NCBI RefSeq assembly: GCF_901875635.1 | Contig: NZ_CABFMN010000033.1 | Span: 43,210-107,209 of the forward strand | Reading direction: 5' to 3' | Length of the DNA: 64,000 bases | Source of the DNA: Xylophilus ampelinus | GTDB lineage: Bacteria; Pseudomonadota; Gammaproteobacteria; Burkholderiales; Burkholderiaceae_C | In this document: positions 34,747 through 43,119 of the stretch, in pieces | Layout: every line of letters begins with the position of its first letter | Numbering within the stretch: position 1 is the stretch's first letter | Program-made: the position numbers and the translations under genes | Notes under the pieces: model-generated | What the model was told of the DNA's origin: nothing | The model's input: the letters and a program-made list of their open reading frames with translations, nothing else | Databases searched by the model: none

Positions 34747-36453
34747 TCATGCCGCCACGGGCGCGATGACCGCCTCGCAGGCCTTCTTGACGATGGCCGC
34801 GCGCATCTCGAACTCGGGCAGCACCCAGCGGCGGAAGGCCGCTGCGCTGGCGGCCTGCGCGGTGGCGCCGGGTGCGGCCTCGATGCGGCACCACGCCCAG
34901 GCGAGCATCGCGAGCATCACGATGCGCAGATAGTCGTCGGCCACCTCGTAGGGCAGTCGCGGCGCGGCCTGCGCGGCCATCGCCAGCTGCGTGGTGAGGT
35001 AGCGCAACTGCGCGAAGCGGCGCTGCGCGTCGGCGTCGCTCTCGCGCGAGGCGTCCAGCTCGTCGCGCAGGGCCAGCAGCGTGCGGGCGAAGCCGGCACC
35101 CGCATCGGGCAGCACCTTGCGCACCAGCAGGTCGATGGCCTGGATCTCGTTGGTGCCCTCGTAGATCATGGTCACGCGGGCGTCGCGCACGACCTGCTCG
35201 ATGCCCCACTCGCGCACGTAGCCGTGGCCGCCGAAGACCTGCAGGCAGGCGCTCGCGCCCTCGAAGGCCTGCTGCGTGCAGGCGGCCTTGAGCACCGGCG
35301 TGACGTAGCTGCACCACTGCTGCGCGGCCGCGCGCGCCTCGGCATCGGTGTGATGGCGTGCCACGTCGAGCTGCAGGGCCGTGCGGTAGGCGACGAGGCG
35401 CGCGCCGTCGATCCATGCGCGCTGGGTGTCGAGGATGCGGGCGATGGCGGGGTGTTCGGCAATGAGGCTGGCGTCGGGGCCCGTCGCACCCGGCGCCTTC
35501 ATTTGCCGGCGCTCGTCGGCATAGGCCCGCGCCTTCTGCCAGGCCGCGTCGAGCAGCCCGATGCCCTGCAGCGCCACATGCAGCCGGGCCGAGTTCATCA
35601 TCACGAACATCGCGGCCAGGCCCTGGCCCGGCTCGCCCACCAGCCAGCCGGTCGCCCCGTCGAAGCGCATCACGCAGGTGGGGCTGCCGTGCAGGCCCAT
35701 CTTCTCCTCGATGCGTTCGCAGTGGACGGCGTTGCGCGTGCCGTCCTCCAGCACCTTGGCCGCGAGCACCAGCGACAGGCCCTTGGGTCCGGGCGGTGCA
35801 TCGGGCAGGCGGCACAGCACCAGGTGCACGATGTTGCCGGTGAGGTCGTGCTCGCCGCCGGAGATGAAGATCTTGCTGCCGTCGAGGCGCACGCTGCCAT
35901 CGGCCTGCGGCACGGCCTTCGTGCGCACGCGGCCCAGGTCGCTGCCCGCATGCGCCTCGGTCAGGCACATCGTGGCCAGCCATTCGCCGGTGGCGATCTT
36001 CGGCAGGTAGCGGGCCTTGAGGGCGTCGCTGCCGTGGTGGCGCAGGCACTCGTAGGCGCCGTGCAGCAGCCCGGGCGCCATGGTGAAGCCGTGGTTGGCG
36101 GCGGCCAGCCATTCGTAGAGCACCGCCTCGAGCACGGCCGGCAGGCCCTGGCCGCCGTCTTCGGGCGCGGCCGACAGTGCCGGCCAGCCGGCCTGCCAGA
36201 AGGCGCGGTAGGCGTCGGCGAAGCCCGGTGGCGTGGTGACGCGGCCGGCATCGAAGCGGCAGCCGGTCTCGTCGCCCTCGCGGTTCAGCGGCGCGATCAC
36301 CTCGGCGACGAACTTGCCGGCTTCCTCCAGCACCTGGGCCTGCAGCTCGGCGTCGGCGTCGGCGAAGGGCGGCAGGGTCTGCAGGAGCGCCGGGCTGCCC
36401 AGCACCGTGTGCAGCAGCGGCAGAACGTCGTCGAGGCGGGGCTGGTAGTCCAT
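34747..36453 (-). CDS. Acyl-CoA dehydrogenase (large, DmdC-like type)
   Basis: 568-aa flavoenzyme of the DmdC/FadE-like class with C-terminal extension. Flavin site MCLTEAHAGSDLGRVRTKA near residue 145, GSKIFISGGEHDL, then the catalytic region ASACLQVFGGHGYVREWGIEQVVRDARVTMIYEGTNEIQAIDLL with the conserved Glu of YEGT. In the cluster it would desaturate phenylpropanoyl-CoA (dihydro-ferulate or -coumarate type) to the enoyl-CoA; this is inferred. The ATG at 36453 was chosen; a GTG 30 bp upstream lies in repeat family C and would add ten repeat-encoded residues. Confidence 0.88.
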   Translation of the reverse strand: MDYQPRLDDVLPLLHTVLGSPALLQTLPPFADADAELQAQVLEEAGKFVAEVIAPLNREGDETGCRFDAGRVTTPPGFADAYRAFWQAGWPALSAAPEDGGQGLPAVLEAVLYEWLAAANHGFTMAPGLLHGAYECLRHHGSDALKARYLPKIATGEWLATMCLTEAHAGSDLGRVRTKAVPQADGSVRLDGSKIFISGGEHDLTGNIVHLVLCRLPDAPPGPKGLSLVLAAKVLEDGTRNAVHCERIEEKMGLHGSPTCVMRFDGATGWLVGEPGQGLAAMFVMMNSARLHVALQGIGLLDAAWQKARAYADERRQMKAPGATGPDASLIAEHPAIARILDTQRAWIDGARLVAYRTALQLDVARHHTDAEARAAAQQWCSYVTPVLKAACTQQAFEGASACLQVFGGHGYVREWGIEQVVRDARVTMIYEGTNEIQAIDLLVRKVLPDAGAGFARTLLALRDELDASRESDADAQRRFAQLRYLTTQLAMAAQAAPRLPYEVADDYLRIVMLAMLAWAWCRIEAAPGATAQAASAAAFRRWVLPEFEMRAAIVKKACEAVIAPVAA

Positions 36454-36457
36454 GAAA

Positions 36458-36522
36458 TTGCTATTGAATTGATAGCTGTTCACGCCCGACTGGCGGGCGT
36501 TTGAGGCCGATTTGGCTTGAAA
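36458..36522 (+). repeat. ~60-bp dispersed repeat, family C copy 2
   Basis: Reads TTGAATTGATAGCTG, then GGCGGGCGTTTGAGG and CCGATTTGGCTTGA. It lies directly upstream of the acyl-CoA dehydrogenase start, inside a presumed operon. A GC-rich dyad (CGGGCCGGGCGCGCCCGG) follows at 36527-36544. Confidence 0.85.
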
Positions 36523-36567
36523 CTCTCGGGCCGGGCGCGCCCGGCGCTCGGCCCGTCCGGCCGGCGA

Positions 36568-37554
36568 TCAGGACTCGGCGGTGAAGCCGATCTGCTTGAC
36601 CAGCGGGCCCCAGCGCTCGTACTCGGCCTTCTGGTCGGCCGCCATCTCCTGCGCCGTGCTGCCGTGGGCCACCAGGCCCACCAGCGCCAGCGAATCGATG
36701 ACCGACTTGTCCTTCAGCGCGGTGGTGATCGCCGCGTTGGCCGAGGCAATGGTGGCGGCCGGCGTCTTGGCGGGCGCGTAGAAGCCGAACCATTCCTCCG
36801 AGGTCACGTCGGGATAGCCCAGCTCGGTGAAGGTCGGTACGTCGGGCAGGTAGGGCGAGCGCTTCCTGCCCGAGGTGGCGAGCACGCGCACGCGGCCGTT
36901 CTTCATGTACTGCAGGTAATCGCCGCTGGGGTTCATCGCCGCGGCGATCTGGCCGCCCACCAGGTCGGTGATGCTGGGCACCGTGCCGCGGTAGGGCACA
37001 TGCTTGAGCTCCACGCCCGAGCGCAGGCCCAGCAGCGCGCCCAGCAGGTGCGGCATCGAGCCGGCACCGGGCGAGCCATAGCTCGCCTGGCCCGGGTTGG
37101 CCTTGGCCCAGGCGAGGAAGTCCTTCAGCGTCTTCACCTCGGCCGGTACCGCCGGGCCCACGGCCAGGCCGTGGAACATGACGGCGCCGATGGAGACCTG
37201 CGTCACGTCTTCGGGCTTGTAGGTGAGCTTGGGGTAGATGTACGGGTACACCGCCAGCGCCGACACCGGCGCCAGCGTGAGCACCGAGCCGTCGGCGGGC
37301 GAGTTCTTCAGTGTCTCGACCGCGATGCGGCCGCCCGCGCCGGGCTTGTTCTCGACGAAGGCGCCCTTGGCGTAGGGCGTGCCGGCGATCTTCTCGGCCA
37401 CGCGGCGGGCCACGCTGTCGCCCGCGCTGCCGGCCGGGAAGCCGTACATGATCTTGACCTGCTCGATGGCCTGCGCGAAGGCGCTCAGGGGCGCGAGCGC
37501 GCCCAGTGCGGCCGCGCCGCCCAGGGTGTGGAGGAACTGACGACGGTGTTGCAT
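36568..37554 (-). CDS. Bug/TctC-family periplasmic receptor
   Basis: 328-aa receptor with a Tat-like signal (MQHRRQFLHTLGGAAALGALAPLSAFAQ: Arg-Arg followed by a hydrophobic core). Bug motifs YGFPAGSAGDSVARRVAEKI, ENKPGAGGRIAVE and HVPYRGTVPSITDLVGGQIAAAM are present. AAGGAGACAAGC precedes the ATG. Within the hydroxycinnamate-type operon it probably binds a phenylpropenoid or benzoate for uptake. Comparable clusters in betaproteobacteria and Rhodopseudomonas also encode a binding protein. No TctAB gene is adjacent. Confidence 0.9.
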   Translation of the reverse strand: MQHRRQFLHTLGGAAALGALAPLSAFAQAIEQVKIMYGFPAGSAGDSVARRVAEKIAGTPYAKGAFVENKPGAGGRIAVETLKNSPADGSVLTLAPVSALAVYPYIYPKLTYKPEDVTQVSIGAVMFHGLAVGPAVPAEVKTLKDFLAWAKANPGQASYGSPGAGSMPHLLGALLGLRSGVELKHVPYRGTVPSITDLVGGQIAAAMNPSGDYLQYMKNGRVRVLATSGRKRSPYLPDVPTFTELGYPDVTSEEWFGFYAPAKTPAATIASANAAITTALKDKSVIDSLALVGLVAHGSTAQEMAADQKAEYERWGPLVKQIGFTAES

Positions 37555-37582
37555 GCTTGTCTCCTTGGGAATCGGGTGGGAA

Positions 37583-38347
37583 TCAGCGGGGCGCCATCCG
37601 CAGCGCGCCATCCAGGCGGATGACTTCGCCGTTTAGGTGGCCGTTGGACACGATGTGGCAGGCCAGTTCGGCGAATTCCGAGGGCTTGCCCAGGCGCGGC
37701 GGGAAGGGGATCGACGCGGCCAGCGACTGCTGCACCGGCTCGGGCAGCTCCAGCAGCAGCGGCGTGGCGAAGATGCCGGGCGCCACCGTGCACACGCGGA
37801 TGCCGTGCTGCGCCAGGTCGCGCGCCATCGGCAGCGTCATGCCCACCAGCCCGCCCTTGGACGCGCTGTAGGCCTGCTGGCCCACCTGGCCGTCGAAGGC
37901 CGCGACCGAGGCGGTGAACATCATCACGCCGCGCTCGCCGCCCTCGGTCGGCTCCAGCTTCGCGCAGCGCGCCGCGAACAGGCGGCTCATGTTGTAGGTG
38001 CCCAGCAGGTTGACGCGGATGACGCGCTCGAAATCCTCCAGCGGCGCCGCGCTGCCGTCCTTGCCGACGATGCGCCTGGCGCTGCCGATGCCGGCCACGT
38101 TCATCAGGATGCGCGCCGGGCCGTGCGCGGCTTCGGCACCGGCGAGCGCCGCTTCGACGCTCGCGGTGTCGGTGATGTCGCAGGCGAAGGCCGCGCCGCC
38201 GATGTCGGCCGCCACCTTCCTCGCTTGTTCGATGTTGCGGTCGAGCACTGCCACCTTCGCGCCCAGGCGCGCCAGTTCGCGTGCGGTGGCTTCGCCCAGG
38301 CCCGACGCGCCGCCCGTCACCAGGGCGCTCTGTCCTTCGATCTTCAT
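37583..38347 (-). CDS. SDR, probable 3-hydroxyacyl-CoA dehydrogenase
   Basis: 254 aa resembling type 2 (HSD10-like) 3-hydroxyacyl-CoA dehydrogenases: TGGASGLGEATARELARLGAKVAVLD at the N-terminus, CDITDTASV, NVAGIGSARR, MMFTASVAAFDGQVGQQAYSASKGGLVGMTLPMARDLAQHGIRV with catalytic Tyr/Lys, and VAPGIFATPLL. In this cluster it would oxidise the beta-hydroxy-arylpropanoyl-CoA made by the crotonase to the beta-keto thioester, the job of CouN in Rhodococcus jostii. 28 bp from the ligase gene. Confidence 0.87.
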   Translation of the reverse strand: MKIEGQSALVTGGASGLGEATARELARLGAKVAVLDRNIEQARKVAADIGGAAFACDITDTASVEAALAGAEAAHGPARILMNVAGIGSARRIVGKDGSAAPLEDFERVIRVNLLGTYNMSRLFAARCAKLEPTEGGERGVMMFTASVAAFDGQVGQQAYSASKGGLVGMTLPMARDLAQHGIRVCTVAPGIFATPLLLELPEPVQQSLAASIPFPPRLGKPSEFAELACHIVSNGHLNGEVIRLDGALRMAPR

Positions 38348-38375
38348 GGTGCTTGTCTCCTAGTAATGGATGGAC

Positions 38376-40271
38376 TCATTGCCATTGCGGCTTGAGGGTG
38401 AAGGGCAGCGTGTCGCCGTGCAGGGCCTGGACCTCGGCGTCGCGGTGCTTGAGCACCGCACGCTGGTTGATCGAGCCCTTGTCGGTGACTTCACCCTTGT
38501 CGATGGACGGCGGCTGCGACACCAGCGCCGCGCGGGCGATGCGGTTGGCGCTGCCGGTGGCGTCGCCGGCCAGGCGGTCGATCACCTTCTGGAAATGCTC
38601 CTGCACCTCGGCGCTCTCCAGCACGTCCTTCAGCGGCGCGCCGGCCGGCAGTCGCGACAGCTCGCGCACCGCCTGGGTCGGGAAGATCAGCGCGCCGACT
38701 TCCTTCAGGTTCAGGCCGGTGAGCACCACGTCCTGGATGTAGGGCGCGCCGAAGGCGATCACCTTGGCGCGCAGCGGGCCCACGCTCACGAAGGTGCCGG
38801 TGGCGAGCTTGAAGTCCTCGGCGATGCGGCCGTCGAAGCGCAGGCCCAGATGGATGTTGTCCGGGTCGATCCAGGCCACGGCATCGCCGGTCTTGAAGAA
38901 GCCTTCCTCGTCGAAGGCGTCATGCGTGGCCTCGGGCAGGCGCCAGTAGCCCGGCGTGACGTTCGGCCCGCGGTAGCGGATCTCGACCTTGCCGTCGGTG
39001 GGCACCAGCTTGACCTCCATGCCCGGCGTGGGCAGGCCCAGGTCGCCGGTCTGCACCTCGGGCCGCGTGATGTACAGGCCGAAGGGGCCGGATTCCGTCA
39101 TGCCCAGGCCGGTGCCCATGACCAGGCGCTCGCCGATTTCGGCCTCCTGGATGCGGTGCAGCTGGTCCCACACGGCCTGCGGCAGGGCGGCGCCGGCGTA
39201 GAAGAACATGCGGCAGCGCGACAGCAGCTTCTTGCGCAGCACCGGGTCTTCTTCCATCGCCTGTGCAACGTATTCGAAGCCTGTCGGCACGTTGAAGTAC
39301 ACGGTCGGCGCGATCTCGCGCAGGTTGCGCAGCGTCTCGGCGATGCCGGCCGGGGTGGGCTTGCCGTCGTCGATGTACAGCGTGCCGCCGTTGTCCAGCA
39401 CGATGCCCACGTTGTGGTTGCCGCCGAAGGTGTGGTTCCACGGCAGCCAGTCGATCAGCACCGGCGGCTCCTCGCCCAGCGCAGGGATGGAGGCGCGCAG
39501 CTGCGCCTGGTTGGCGCACCACATGCGGTGCGTGTTGACGACCGCCTTCGGGTTCTTGGTCGAACCCGAGGTGAAGAGGAATTTGGTGATCGTGCCGGGG
39601 TGCGTGCCGTGCATCGCCGTCTCGACCGCGGCCGTCGGTTCGGCCGCCAGCAGTTCCGACAGCGGCGTCACGCGGCGGCCCTCGAGCGCGCCGCCGCCCA
39701 GCACCACCTCGGTGTCGGCCGGCACGGTCGCGGCAATGGCCGCCGCATAGCGCGTGTCGGCCGCGAACACCAGGCCCGGCGTGAGCGTCCCCATCACATG
39801 GCGCAGCTTCTCGTAGTCCTTGCTCACCAGCGAATAGGGCGGCGAGACGGGGCAGTGCGGGATGCCCACGTAGAGGCAGCCCAGCGCCAGGAGCGCGTGC
39901 TCGATGCCGTTCTCGCTCAGGATCGCGACCGGCCGCTCGGCCGAGAGCCCGCGGTCCAGCAGCGCCTGGCCGATGGCGCGCGCCTTGGCGAGCGCCTCGC
40001 GGTAGCTGACGCGCACCCAGTCGCCGGTGCTGCCGTCGGCATTGCGGGCGCGTCGGGCGATGAAGGTGCGCTCCGGCGCCATGGCGGCCCAGTACACCAG
40101 CCGGTCGGTCATGCGGTGGGCATGGGGGCCGAGCGGCGTTTCGGCCGCGAGGTACTGCACGCCGCCTTCGCCCTCGCGCAGCACGCCACGCGTCACGCCG
40201 AAAGCCAGGGGCCGGTATTTGGGCGCAGGCGCCTGCGTGCGGCCGGCGGCCGCCATCGTTGTCTCCGTCAT
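38376..40271 (-). CDS. fcs: Feruloyl-CoA synthase-like hydroxycinnamate-CoA ligase
   Basis: 631-aa ANL ligase of the Fcs class, longer than most ANL ligases. P-loop FTSGSTKNPKAVVNTHRMWCANQAQL near residue 230, LPWNHTFGGNHNVGIVLDNGGTLYIDDGKP (an Fcs-type signature), GTGLGMTESGPFG, and YWRLPEATHDAFDEEGFFKTGDAV. The C-terminal part lacks the usual PSGKxxR-type ending, instead KGSINQRAVLKHR. Makes feruloyl-, p-coumaroyl- or caffeoyl-CoA with ATP and CoA. Substrate is inferred from family and neighbours. Confidence 0.9.
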   Translation of the reverse strand: MTETTMAAAGRTQAPAPKYRPLAFGVTRGVLREGEGGVQYLAAETPLGPHAHRMTDRLVYWAAMAPERTFIARRARNADGSTGDWVRVSYREALAKARAIGQALLDRGLSAERPVAILSENGIEHALLALGCLYVGIPHCPVSPPYSLVSKDYEKLRHVMGTLTPGLVFAADTRYAAAIAATVPADTEVVLGGGALEGRRVTPLSELLAAEPTAAVETAMHGTHPGTITKFLFTSGSTKNPKAVVNTHRMWCANQAQLRASIPALGEEPPVLIDWLPWNHTFGGNHNVGIVLDNGGTLYIDDGKPTPAGIAETLRNLREIAPTVYFNVPTGFEYVAQAMEEDPVLRKKLLSRCRMFFYAGAALPQAVWDQLHRIQEAEIGERLVMGTGLGMTESGPFGLYITRPEVQTGDLGLPTPGMEVKLVPTDGKVEIRYRGPNVTPGYWRLPEATHDAFDEEGFFKTGDAVAWIDPDNIHLGLRFDGRIAEDFKLATGTFVSVGPLRAKVIAFGAPYIQDVVLTGLNLKEVGALIFPTQAVRELSRLPAGAPLKDVLESAEVQEHFQKVIDRLAGDATGSANRIARAALVSQPPSIDKGEVTDKGSINQRAVLKHRDAEVQALHGDTLPFTLKPQWQ

Positions 40272-40302
40272 GTCGATCTCCGTCGAGTGTGTGTGAGGCG
40301 CG

Positions 40303-41079
40303 TCAGCCCTTGGTGACCTTGCCGGCCTTGCCTTCGAGGAAGGCGCGCACGCGTTCCTTGGCGTCGGGTGCGTCCTGCACGATGCCGGAAATGAGCGCCT
40401 CGGTGAAGAAGCCGTGGTCGGCCGGCTGCTCGGCGATGCGCGGCAGCGCGTGCATCAGCGCGTAGTTGGTCAGCGGGGCGTTGGTGGCGACGCGGCGGGC
40501 GATCTCGATCGCCTTGTCGAGCGCGGCGCCTTCGGGCACGAGGTACTGGGCGAAGTTGGCGCGCTCGCCGTCCTCGGCGTTGTAGACGCGGCCGGTCATC
40601 ATCATGTCGGTCATGCGGGCCACGCCGATGAGCTTGGGGATGCGCACCGAGCCGCCGCCGCCCACGAAGATGCCGCGCGAGCCCTCGGGCAGCGCGTAGA
40701 AGGTGGAGGCGTCGGCCACGCGGATGTGGCAGGCGCTCGCCAGCTCCAGCCCGCCGCCGACCACGGCGCCGTGCAGCGCAGCCACCACTGGCACCGGGCC
40801 CTGCTCGATGCAGGCCAGCGCCTGGTGCCACATGCGCGAGTGCATCAGGCCCTGGCCGGCGTCGCGCTCCTTGATCTCCGACAGGTCGAGGCCGGCGCAG
40901 AAGTGCGGGCCCTCGCCATCGATCACGACGGCACGCACCGACGCGGGCAGGTTCTGGAAGGTGTCGCGCAGTGCGAGGATGAGCGCGTCGTTCAAGGCGT
41001 TGCGCTTGCTCGCGCGGGTCAGGCGCACGATGGCGATGTCGCCCTGGAGTTCGAGTTGGAGATCGGCGGAGGTGCTCAT
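40303..41079 (-). CDS. Enoyl-CoA hydratase/isomerase family protein (crotonase)
   Basis: 258-aa crotonase. Oxyanion-hole segments: PHFCAGLDLSEIKERD near residue 62 and HGAVVGGGLELASACHIRVADASTFYALPEGSRGIFVGGGGSVRIPKLIGVARM. The Glu of PEGS and the neighbouring GG-rich turn differ from typical EchA (usually PEV/TLG). It would hydrate the CoA-activated cinnamate double bond. Start uncertain: ATGs at 41079 and, 12-15 bp upstream, a double ATG; none has a good Shine-Dalgarno. It opens the operon running to 34197. Confidence 0.85.
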   Translation of the reverse strand: MSTSADLQLELQGDIAIVRLTRASKRNALNDALILALRDTFQNLPASVRAVVIDGEGPHFCAGLDLSEIKERDAGQGLMHSRMWHQALACIEQGPVPVVAALHGAVVGGGLELASACHIRVADASTFYALPEGSRGIFVGGGGSVRIPKLIGVARMTDMMMTGRVYNAEDGERANFAQYLVPEGAALDKAIEIARRVATNAPLTNYALMHALPRIAEQPADHGFFTEALISGIVQDAPDAKERVRAFLEGKAGKVTKG

Positions 41080-41113
41080 GGGGGGCGTCATCATTGCGGT
41101 CTGGGAGTGAATC

Positions 41114-41136
41114 GATTATGGTTATGGAAAATAATC
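41114..41136. promoter_or_regulatory. Candidate operator between crotonase and amidohydrolase genes
   Basis: GATTAT and ATAATC arms separated by 11 bp within a 30-bp AT-rich patch (ATTATGGTTATGG, AAAATAATCAATT) of the 116-bp divergent region. The spacing and AT-richness suit a MarR-family operator, with the protein encoded at 34197 the obvious candidate. Confidence 0.5.
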
Positions 41137-41195
41137 AATTCAAGCGCCGCACCGGCCTGCCGGCTCAGTACTTACCCGAACCTCGGAGACACGCC

Positions 41196-42071
41196 ATGGA
41201 CATCGACAACCTCATCGCCATCGACATGCACACCCATGCCGAGGTGAGCTGCTGGAACCCCTTCGACAACTACGGCGAGGAGTACGACCGCGCAGCCGAC
41301 AAGTACTTCAAGTCGGGCCGCCGCCCGACCATCCAGGAAAGCATCGACTACTACCGCGAGCGCAGGATCGGGCTGGTGATGTTCATGGTCGATGCCGAAT
41401 CGAACATGGGCCGCCGCCGCATCCCCAACGAGGAGATCGCCGAGGCGGCCCAGAAGAACAGCGACGTCATGATCGCCTTCGGCAGCATCGATCCGCACAA
41501 GGGCAAGATGGGCGCGCGCGAGGCGCGCCGGCTGATCGAGGAGCACGGCGTCAAGGGCTTCAAGTTCCACCCCACGGTGCAGGGCTACCACCCCTACGAC
41601 AAGATGGCCTGGCCCATCTACGAGGTGATCGCCGAGTACAACCTCCCGGCCGTCTTCCACACTGGCCACAGCGGCATCGGCTCGGGCATGCGCTGCGGCG
41701 GCGGCCTGCGGCTGGAGTACAGCAACCCGATGCACCTGGACGACGTGGCGATCGACTTCCCCGACATGCAGATCATCATGGCGCACCCCAGCTTCCCGTG
41801 GCAGGACGAGGCGCTGTCGGTGGCCACGCACAAGCCCAACGTGTGGATCGACCTCTCGGGCTGGAGCCCGAAGTACTTCCCGAAGCAGCTGGTGCAGTAC
41901 GCCAACACGCTGCTCAAGGACCGTGTGATCTTCGGCAGCGACTACCCGCTCATCACGCCCGACCGCTGGATGAAGGACTTCGAGGACGCCGGCTTCAAGC
42001 CCGAGGTGATGCCCGGCATCCTCAAGGGCAACGCGATGCGCCTGCTCAAGCTGGGCGCGGCCGCCGCCTGA
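41196..42071 (+). CDS. Amidohydrolase-2 family metal-dependent hydrolase (CouO-like)
   Basis: 291-aa TIM-barrel amidohydrolase. Metal-ligand HxH in IDMHTHAEV at residues 9-13, His in VFHTGHSG and IMAHPSFPWQDEAL, terminal Asp in VIFGSDYPLITPDRW. In the hydroxycinnamate clusters of Agrobacterium fabrum and Rhodococcus jostii (CouO), a member of this superfamily hydrolyses the beta-keto-arylpropanoyl-CoA to benzoate and acetyl-CoA, a retro-Claisen step. The matching neighbours suggest the same here; decarboxylases share the fold. CGGAGA lies before the ATG. Divergent from the operon at 41079. Confidence 0.83.
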   Translation: MDIDNLIAIDMHTHAEVSCWNPFDNYGEEYDRAADKYFKSGRRPTIQESIDYYRERRIGLVMFMVDAESNMGRRRIPNEEIAEAAQKNSDVMIAFGSIDPHKGKMGAREARRLIEEHGVKGFKFHPTVQGYHPYDKMAWPIYEVIAEYNLPAVFHTGHSGIGSGMRCGGGLRLEYSNPMHLDDVAIDFPDMQIIMAHPSFPWQDEALSVATHKPNVWIDLSGWSPKYFPKQLVQYANTLLKDRVIFGSDYPLITPDRWMKDFEDAGFKPEVMPGILKGNAMRLLKLGAAAA

Positions 42072-42077
42072 GCCGAT

Positions 42078-42138
42078 TTGCTACTAAAAATATAGCGACT
42101 TGCGCAGGTGGGACGGGCGCTGCAGGCTGATTTCCCTT
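42078..42138 (+). repeat. ~60-bp dispersed repeat, family C copy 3
   Basis: Reads TTGCTACTAAAAATATAGCG, then GGACGGGCGCTGCAGGC and TGATTTCCCTT. It fills the gap between the convergent amidohydrolase and membrane-protein genes. Confidence 0.8.
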
Positions 42139-42157
42139 GGATGGCGGTGCCTACCGT

Positions 42158-43048
42158 TCAGGCCGAATCGCCCGTCCGTAACCTGCGACCGAAGACCCAG
42201 CCGAGCAGCGGCACCACGGTCAGGCAGCCGATGGCGTTCCACAGGCTGATGAAGGTGTACATGTTGTGGCGGCCGGGCGCCTGCGCGAACGCCGCGATCA
42301 CCTGTGCGTCCTGCGCGTCGGCCAGCCCGCGGGCCATCGCATAGTCGTAGGCGGCCGAGCCGAGCTGCGCCGCGGCGAACAGCATCGGGAGCACCACACC
42401 GGCCAGCGCCCACGCGCCGCGCACGCGGCGCCGCTCCAGCAGGCCACACAGCAGCAGCAACAGAACGCCCAGGCCCAGGAGGGCCAGGACCAGGTCGTTG
42501 CGTGCCAGCGGTATCAGCGCGCGCCAGATCCACGGCAGTGGCCACAGCGGCCATTCGGCCCGGGGTGCAAGCGCGATGGCCGGGCGCTGGAATACGTCCA
42601 GGCCGATCGACTGCAGGGCCCGACCGGCCAGCGCACTGGCGCAGGCGATGGCGGCCACCAGCAGGCACAGGCCCAGAAAGCCGTCGGGCAGCAGCAGCGC
42701 GGGCCGCGCGGGCGTGGGCGAGGTCGTGGCGATCTGCACCTGACGCGCGGGCTGAGCCGGAGCCCCCCGGACGGTGTGTGTGGTGAGGCGCGTGCCGGCG
42801 TGCAACGTGTGCGGTTGTGCTGCGGTGAATGCCAGCCCATGCGCCGCGCCCGCCGCCAACGCGAAGGCGCCCAGGCTGGTGAGCCAGGCGCACGCGCCCG
42901 GCATGTCGATGAAGCCGGCCGGCGTGAGCATCGCCAAGTGCCCGTAGATCAGGCCGGCCAGGCCGTACGCGAGGCAGATGGGCGCGCAGCACGCCACGGC
43001 CAGCCGCGTGGCCCAGCGGTCACTGCCCAAGTCTGCACTCGCACGCAA
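42158..43048 (-). CDS. Integral membrane protein of unknown function
   Basis: 296 aa that I do not recognise. About four to five membrane helices: 17-42, 53-72, 124-146, 186-205 and 212-232, with a final one near 265-285 (FISLWNAIGCLTVVPLLGWVFG). A Pro/Ala-rich, Arg-containing loop lies at 85-120. The only reasonable start is a TTG preceded by GGAGGGG at 7 bp spacing, so I accept it. It stands between family C repeat copy 3 and kefC and shares no obvious job with either. Confidence 0.62.
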   Translation of the reverse strand: MRASADLGSDRWATRLAVACCAPICLAYGLAGLIYGHLAMLTPAGFIDMPGACAWLTSLGAFALAAGAAHGLAFTAAQPHTLHAGTRLTTHTVRGAPAQPARQVQIATTSPTPARPALLLPDGFLGLCLLVAAIACASALAGRALQSIGLDVFQRPAIALAPRAEWPLWPLPWIWRALIPLARNDLVLALLGLGVLLLLLCGLLERRRVRGAWALAGVVLPMLFAAAQLGSAAYDYAMARGLADAQDAQVIAAFAQAPGRHNMYTFISLWNAIGCLTVVPLLGWVFGRRLRTGDSA

Positions 43049-43119
43049 GCGTCGTCCCCTCCAGCCACAGTTTGCGTGCCGGGGTGGTCAGCCCCACGAG
43101 CGCCAGCCGTGTGCGCGCG

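Noticed and set aside
36454..36483. GTG start adding ten residues to the acyl-CoA dehydrogenase
   Set aside because: Those residues are encoded by repeat family C and no Shine-Dalgarno supports the GTG; the ATG at 36453 is simpler. It remains possible.
36527..36544. GC-rich dyad between the Bug and acyl-CoA dehydrogenase genes as a terminator
   Set aside because: No T-run on either strand and the flanking genes look like one operon; more likely part of the repeat region.
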